Source of the DNA: Pseudomonadota bacterium
Lineage (GTDB): Bacteria > Pseudomonadota > Gammaproteobacteria > Steroidobacterales > Steroidobacteraceae
DNA: 64,000 bases
Reading direction: 5' to 3'
NCBI GenBank assembly: GCA_026398735.1
Contig: JAPLSH010000016.1
Coordinates: forward strand, 49,644 to 113,643
Position 1 is the stretch's first letter, and every line of letters starts with the position of its first letter. The translations under genes and the position numbers were made by a program. Below the pieces are notes generated by a model that did no database searches, had not been told where the DNA came from, and saw only the letters and a list, made by a program, of their open reading frames with translations. Shown here piece by piece: positions 59,940-64,000 of this stretch.

Positions 59940-61289
59940 GTGACAGGCGCGGTGCAGGCACTTATTTATGCGTTGACGCGCGTGCTGGCATTTTTGCTTG
60001 CAGGCTTGCTGCTGGGCTTGTTGTTGGGCCATATCACGGCCGGGCTGTTGTTGGCGCTGGGCTGCGGCTTGGGCTGGCAACTGGTTAATCTCTACGGTCT
60101 GGATGGTTGGCTGCGGGCGCGTAATCGGCGCGCGCCGCCTGACTTGAGTGGTTTGTGGGGTGAAGTCGTAACAAACGTGGTGCGTTTGCACCGGCGCAAA
60201 CGTTTTCATAAGCAACGCATGCTTACGGTGTTTCGTGAGTTGCGCCATTCCACCGCGGCCATGCCCGATGGCGTGGTGGTGCTCAACGATAACTACGAAA
60301 TCCTCTGGTTCAACCGCATGGCTACGAGGCTGCTCAATCTGCGCCGTAAGGTCGATGTGGGCTTGCGCATCACCAACCTGGTGCGGGATCCGCGATTTGT
60401 CCGCTACCTTGAGGCTGGCGATTTTCATACGTCGCTGGAGGTGCCACAGGCGACGCGCGACGGTTTGTCGTTATCATTCCAGTTGGTGCCCTATGGCAAG
60501 CAGCAGTGTTTGATGCTGGTGCGTGATGTGTCGCGGCAGGTCGCGCTAGAGTCGATGCGCCAGGACTTTGTCGCCAATGCCTCGCACGAGCTGCGCTCGC
60601 CGTTGACAGTTATCACAGGCTACCTAGAGACACTGGTGCTCGATCCTCAAATGGATCCTGCGCTGTTGGGCCCTCTGGATGAAATGCGCCGCCAATCCGA
60701 CCGCATGAATCAAATCGTGCGTGATTTGCTGGAGTTGTCGCGTCTGGATGCGGTAACCGACGAGGCTGACTTTAATCCGGTGGATGTGCCCGGACTGCTG
60801 CGGACGCTGTGCGGTGATTTGGCCGTGCGGCCCAACACCGCAACGGTGCAACTGCAGTTGCAGTCTGATGCCGGCCTGCTGGGCACCGAGACTGAGCTGC
60901 ATTCAGTGTTTGCTAATTTGCTCGACAATGCCGCCAAATACACGCCGGCTGATGGCCGTATTACGGTGATTTGGTCGGCTGATTCCGATGGCGATGCGCA
61001 GTTGTGTGTGGCCGACACCGGGCCGGGCATTGCCGCTGAGCATCTGCCGCGTTTGACTGAGCGATTTTATAGGGTGGATGCCGGCCGTGCGCGTAGCGCC
61101 GGCGGCACCGGGTTGGGCTTGGCTATCGTCAAACATGCGCTCGAGCATCACGGTGCGCGTTTGTTGATTGAGAGTCAGGAAGGCGTTGGCAGCCGTTTCA
61201 TTTGTCATTTTCCAGTGCGGCGTGTGCTGCCGGATTCGCTCGAAGGTAGTATCGACACCACAACGCCTGCCGTCGCGGCGGGCACCTGA
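59940..61289 (+). CDS. phoR: Phosphate regulon sensor histidine kinase PhoR
   Basis: A membrane sensor kinase of 449 aa. Two short N-terminal helices (about 11-50), a charged region, a PAS domain (about 103-200, PDGVVVLNDNYEILWFN). HisKA with His216 (ASHELRSPLTVITGYLE), then HATPase with LLDNAAKYT, DTGPGIAAEHLPRLTERFYR and GGTGLGLAIVKHAL. No periplasmic sensor, as usual for PhoR, which senses through PhoU and the Pst transporter. The GTG at 59940 is five bases after the phoB stop. Confidence 0.95.
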   Translation: MTGAVQALIYALTRVLAFLLAGLLLGLLLGHITAGLLLALGCGLGWQLVNLYGLDGWLRARNRRAPPDLSGLWGEVVTNVVRLHRRKRFHKQRMLTVFRELRHSTAAMPDGVVVLNDNYEILWFNRMATRLLNLRRKVDVGLRITNLVRDPRFVRYLEAGDFHTSLEVPQATRDGLSLSFQLVPYGKQQCLMLVRDVSRQVALESMRQDFVANASHELRSPLTVITGYLETLVLDPQMDPALLGPLDEMRRQSDRMNQIVRDLLELSRLDAVTDEADFNPVDVPGLLRTLCGDLAVRPNTATVQLQLQSDAGLLGTETELHSVFANLLDNAAKYTPADGRITVIWSADSDGDAQLCVADTGPGIAAEHLPRLTERFYRVDAGRARSAGGTGLGLAIVKHALEHHGARLLIESQEGVGSRFICHFPVRRVLPDSLEGSIDTTTPAVAAGT

Positions 61290-61300
61290 TAAGGCAGACC

Positions 61301-62032
61301 ATGGACACCTCTGATCTCAGCCATCACATCTCGCGTCGCTTCAACGAAGACCTTGAGGCACTGCGTGCCCGCGTCATGGCCATGGGTGGCTTCGTCGAGT
61401 CGCAGTTGGCCAAGGCCATCACCTCACTGCTAGAGGGCGATAGCAGTCTTGGGCAGTCGGTGGCGCTGGATGACCTGAAGGTCAATGGCATGGAAGTGGC
61501 CATCGACGAAGAATGCAGCCGCATCCTTGCCACTCGCTCCCCGACGGCCGGCGATCTGCGCGTGGTCATCGCGATCATCAAGACCATTACCGATCTGGAG
61601 CGCATTGGTGACGAGGGCGAAAAGATCGGCCTGATTGCCTCGCGCTTGGCCACCATGGAACGCCCAGAGAACAAGTATCGCGAGATCAAACATCTCGGCC
61701 GCATCGTGTCTACCATGGTGCATGAAGCGCTCGATGCGCTTGCGCGTCTGGATGCGGATAGCGCGTTTCGTGTGGCACACATGGACCGCGTGGTCGATGA
61801 AGAATACGAAGCCATCCACCGTCAATGCATCACCTTCATGATGGAGGACCCGCGCACTATCCGGCGTGTGCTCGACGTGATGTGGGTGGTGCGCTCGTTG
61901 GAGCGTATTGGCGACCACGCCAAAAACATCTGCGAATACGTGATCTACATGGTGCATGGCAAAGATGTCCGCCACACGCGACTTGAAGATATTGAGCGCG
62001 AGTTGCGGGGTCACCGCGGGAAGTCGGATTAA
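61301..62032 (+). CDS. phoU: Phosphate signalling protein PhoU
   Basis: A helical protein of 243 aa with two PhoU repeats (residues about 20-110 and 125-215, each with the metal-binding GE/D-x(4)-ExxxD pattern, e.g. DLERIGDEGEKI and SLERIGDHAKNI). It couples the Pst transporter to PhoR and represses it at high phosphate. It lies 11 bases after phoR and overlaps dsbB by one base (TAATG). The Pst genes are not in this window to the left; a Pho-boxed gene begins at 63971. Confidence 0.96.
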   Translation: MDTSDLSHHISRRFNEDLEALRARVMAMGGFVESQLAKAITSLLEGDSSLGQSVALDDLKVNGMEVAIDEECSRILATRSPTAGDLRVVIAIIKTITDLERIGDEGEKIGLIASRLATMERPENKYREIKHLGRIVSTMVHEALDALARLDADSAFRVAHMDRVVDEEYEAIHRQCITFMMEDPRTIRRVLDVMWVVRSLERIGDHAKNICEYVIYMVHGKDVRHTRLEDIERELRGHRGKSD

Positions 62033-62547
62033 TGGACTTGTCCGTGCTGTTGCAGGCTCATCGCAGACAGGCGTGCCTGTTGGGGGCACTGTGCTGTGTG
62101 CTGCTGTTAGCCTTTGCGCTCTACAGCGAGTTCTACATGGGTTTGCCGCCGTGCCCACTGTGCATCTTCCAGCGCGTCGCGATGGCGGCACTGGGCATAG
62201 CCTTGCTGCTGGCCGCGCTGCCGCCTGCAGGGTGGCGACTGTGCCGGATGGTGGGTGCGGTACTTGTGGCAGTAGCAGCGCTGGCCACCATTGGCGTGGC
62301 AGCACGCCATCTGTATATCCAAAGTTTGCCGCCGGGTTCAGTGGCTGCCTGCGGGGCTAGCCTCGACTACATGATTGATGTGTTTCCACTCGCCGATGTG
62401 CTGCGCAAAGTGCTCACGGGGTCGGGTGAGTGCGCCAAGGTGTCATGGACACTGCTGGGTCTATCTATGCCTGGTTGGGTGCTGCTGTGGGCCGCGGCGT
62501 TGGGCGCTGTGGGCACACTGGCCAGCTGGCCGCGGCGCAGCCGCTGA
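62032..62547 (+). CDS. dsbB: Disulfide bond formation protein B
   Basis: An inner-membrane quinone reductase of 171 aa with four membrane segments. It reoxidises DsbA. Cys41-Cys44 (PPCPLCIFQRVAM) is the quinone-linked pair, and the second pair is in AACGASLDYM and GECAKVSW in the second periplasmic loop. Its ATG shares one base with the phoU stop, so it is translated with the pho operon, an uncommon linkage. It converges with dapE. Confidence 0.92.
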   Translation: MDLSVLLQAHRRQACLLGALCCVLLLAFALYSEFYMGLPPCPLCIFQRVAMAALGIALLLAALPPAGWRLCRMVGAVLVAVAALATIGVAARHLYIQSLPPGSVAACGASLDYMIDVFPLADVLRKVLTGSGECAKVSWTLLGLSMPGWVLLWAAALGAVGTLASWPRRSR

Positions 62548-62557
62548 CACATTGCTG

Positions 62558-62582
62558 ACTGGCGGCGGTTTCAGCCGCCAGT
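62558..62582. terminator. Terminator-like hairpin at the dsbB/dapE convergence
   Basis: A perfect 9-bp inverted repeat ACTGGCGGC/GCCGCCAGT with a seven-base loop GGTTTCA that contains the dapE stop codon. It lies ten bases after the dsbB stop and serves both converging genes by position. No T-run follows in either direction, so an intrinsic terminator is likely but not certain. Confidence 0.55.
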
Positions 62583-63761
62583 TGGGGCCTGCTTGCCCAG
62601 CAGTTGTCGTAGAACTTCCACATACAGGTGGTGCAGGGTTTCAATCTCCTCCACCTTCACGCACTCGTTGACCTTGTGGATGGACGCATTGGTCACGCCC
62701 AGCTCAATCACCTTGGTGCCCAGGGTGGCAATGAAACGCCCGTCAGACGTGCCGCCGCCGGTGCTCATGGCCGGTACTTTGCCGATGGTTTTGGTCACTG
62801 CGAGGCTGACTGCATCCGACAAGTGACCGGGCGGCGTATAAAACGGCTCACCCGATACATACCAGTCGATGCTGTGGCGCACGTCGTGTCGCGTCAGGAT
62901 CTCTTCGACGGTTTCCCGCAATTGTTTCTGTGTCTGCGTGGTGTTGTAACGCAAGTTGAAACGCGCTTTGAGCTCGCCGGGAATGACGTTGGGCGCACCG
63001 GTGCCGGCGGTAATGTTGGAGATCTGAAAGCTGGTGGGCTGAAAATGCTCGTTGCCGTGATCCCAGGTGCGGCTGGTCAACTCGGCCAGCGCTGGGGCAA
63101 AACTGTGCACCGGGTTTAGTGCCAAGTGCGGATAGGCAATGTGGCCCTGTATGCCATGCACGGTAAGCCGGCCGCTAAAAGAACCGCGGCGTCCGATCTT
63201 GAGTGTGTCGCCTGCGCAGTGTTGGCTGGACGGTTCACCGACGATGCACCAGTCGATGCCTACACCGCGCTCACGCAATGTTTCGACTACACGTTTGGTG
63301 CCGTCGACTGACGGGCCCTCCTCGTCGCTGGTAATCAAAAAGGCGATCGACCCGGCATGGTCTGGATGCTCGGCGACGAAGGCTTCGCAGGCGGTAACCA
63401 TGGCAGCCAGACCGCTTTTCATGTCGGCAGCGCCACGCCCGTACAGCACGCCGTCGATGATGACCGGCTTGAACGGATCGGTTCGCCACTCTTCCAGCGG
63501 GCCGGTGGGCACTACATCGGTATGGCCGGCAAAGCACAGTACGGGTGCCACAGTGCCTCGACGTGCCCAGAAGTTCTCTACGTTGCCGTAGTTGAGTTTC
63601 TCAACCGTAAACCCGGCCTTCTCAAGGCGGCGAATCATGATGTCCTGGCAGCCGTTGTCGGCCGGTGTAACCGACGGCCGGGCGATCAGTTCCTGAGTCA
63701 GGGCGAGAGTGTCTGGCGTCTGCAACGTGGTGTTCCGCGAAGTAGAGGTGAAAGGCGGCAT
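62571..63761 (-). CDS. dapE: Succinyl-diaminopimelate desuccinylase
   Basis: An M20 metallohydrolase of 396 aa in the lysine/diaminopimelate pathway. Zinc ligands in CFAGHTDVVPTGP and YGRGAADMKSGLAAM, the catalytic SDEEGPSVDG, and the C-terminal TSDGRFIATLGTKVIELG. The N-terminal stretch before LALTQELIARPSVTPAD is about 15 residues longer than E. coli DapE; the true start could be one of several downstream codons. It is divergent from the Pho-boxed gene at 63971 over 209 bases. Confidence 0.93.
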   Translation of the reverse strand: MPPFTSTSRNTTLQTPDTLALTQELIARPSVTPADNGCQDIMIRRLEKAGFTVEKLNYGNVENFWARRGTVAPVLCFAGHTDVVPTGPLEEWRTDPFKPVIIDGVLYGRGAADMKSGLAAMVTACEAFVAEHPDHAGSIAFLITSDEEGPSVDGTKRVVETLRERGVGIDWCIVGEPSSQHCAGDTLKIGRRGSFSGRLTVHGIQGHIAYPHLALNPVHSFAPALAELTSRTWDHGNEHFQPTSFQISNITAGTGAPNVIPGELKARFNLRYNTTQTQKQLRETVEEILTRHDVRHSIDWYVSGEPFYTPPGHLSDAVSLAVTKTIGKVPAMSTGGGTSDGRFIATLGTKVIELGVTNASIHKVNECVKVEEIETLHHLYVEVLRQLLGKQAPTGG

Positions 63762-63881
63762 GGTGCCTGAACGGCAGCGCCGGGTGCGAGGCGGTTATAC
63801 GGGCGGGGGGGGCGACAGCGCAAGGGCTGTGAACTGGCCACTAGCCGCGCCTTTGGGTACCCTGTGGACAGTGAAACATAA

Positions 63882-63899
63882 CTGTAATAAACCTGTCAT
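63882..63899 (+). promoter_or_regulatory. Pho box upstream of the gene at 63971
   Basis: CTGTAAT (63882-63888) and CTGTCAT (63893-63899) separated by AAAC: perfect 7-4-7 spacing and close match to the PhoB consensus. It ends 71 bases before the GTG start at 63971, in the 209-base gap between divergent dapE and the right-edge gene. It predicts PhoB activation of that gene in phosphate starvation. Confidence 0.85.
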
Positions 63900-63970
63900 A
63901 GACTGCGGCGCACCGAGTTTCAAGGCCGTTCTGACCTGCTCGGCAGAGCATTTCAACCCGGAGGTTTCCC

Positions 63971-64000
63971 GTGTTTATTAAGCGCGCGCTGCTGTCGTCG
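63971..64000 (+). CDS. 5' end of a Pho-regulated gene, cut by the window edge
   Basis: Ten codons from GTG (MFIKRALLSS) with GGAGG at 63959-63963, seven bases upstream. The basic start and hydrophobic turn look like the beginning of a signal peptide. A Pho box lies 71 bases upstream. Candidate families are a phosphate-binding protein (PstS) or a phosphate porin, but only the right-hand sequence can tell. Confidence 0.6.
   Translation, partial: MFIKRALLSS

Overview
This window is a gene-dense stretch of a GC-rich gammaproteobacterial chromosome with no tRNA, rRNA, insertion sequence, prophage or CRISPR array that I can see. The gene content is housekeeping: aceEF-lpd, nth-metG, mrp-dcd, purMN-hda, proS, pssA-holD-rimI-prfC, pepA/valS/lptG, tsaB, phoBRU and dapE. 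Mrp, holD beside rimI, hda and lptG beside pepA point to Gammaproteobacteria. The gene order, a large TonB-dependent receptor, a tannase-type esterase and a GTP-type PEP carboxykinase suggest the Xanthomonadales / Nevskiales / Steroidobacterales side of the class. The placement is an inference, since no 16S or marker comparison was run.

Layout. 0-5 kb: pyruvate dehydrogenase operon, cut by the left edge and with aceE broken inside. 5-10 kb: M61 peptidase, DUF1841, nth, metG. 10-16 kb: a four-gene minus-strand operon of a HEAT-repeat Ser/Thr kinase, two PilT/PilU-type ATPases and a PilZ protein. 16-28 kb: mrp-dcd, DUF3108-purN-purM, a CDP-alcohol transferase with hda, wrbA, a lytic transglycosylase, proS, and pssA-holD-rimI-prfC with an MFS carrier. 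29-34 kb: a MoxR / DUF58 / transglutaminase operon whose last protein is fused to an MtfA-like M90 peptidase. 34-39 kb: valS, pepA, lptG. 39-46 kb: a secreted Ig-like (He_PIG) protein preceded by a cyclic-di-GMP-I riboswitch, galE, srkA, a lipoprotein, a pair of small membrane proteins, TetR, rhodanese, trxC. 46-54 kb: TonB receptor, DEAD-box helicase, cyclophilin, tannase-family esterase, dusA, and an adenylate cyclase-FHA protein. 54-64 kb: a broken pckG, a YoaA/DinG helicase, tsaB, phoB-phoR-phoU-dsbB, dapE, and the first codons of a gene behind a clear Pho box.

Two themes stand out. The first is second-messenger and surface control: a cyclic-di-GMP riboswitch, a PilZ protein in one operon with pilus-type motors and a kinase, and a cyclase-FHA protein. 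The second is a set of clean internal deletions with no scattered stop codons. aceE has lost about 68 codons, pckG about 10 codons at its P-loop, and the pepA/valS junction has lost the pepA stop, the valS start and any holC. lptF is also missing beside lptG. This pattern fits assembly collapse at least as well as real gene loss, so those loci should be checked against reads before any metabolic conclusion is drawn.

The clearest regulatory circuit is phosphate control. Pho boxes with the canonical 7-4-7 spacing lie ahead of phoB (59169-59186) and ahead of the gene that begins at 63971.
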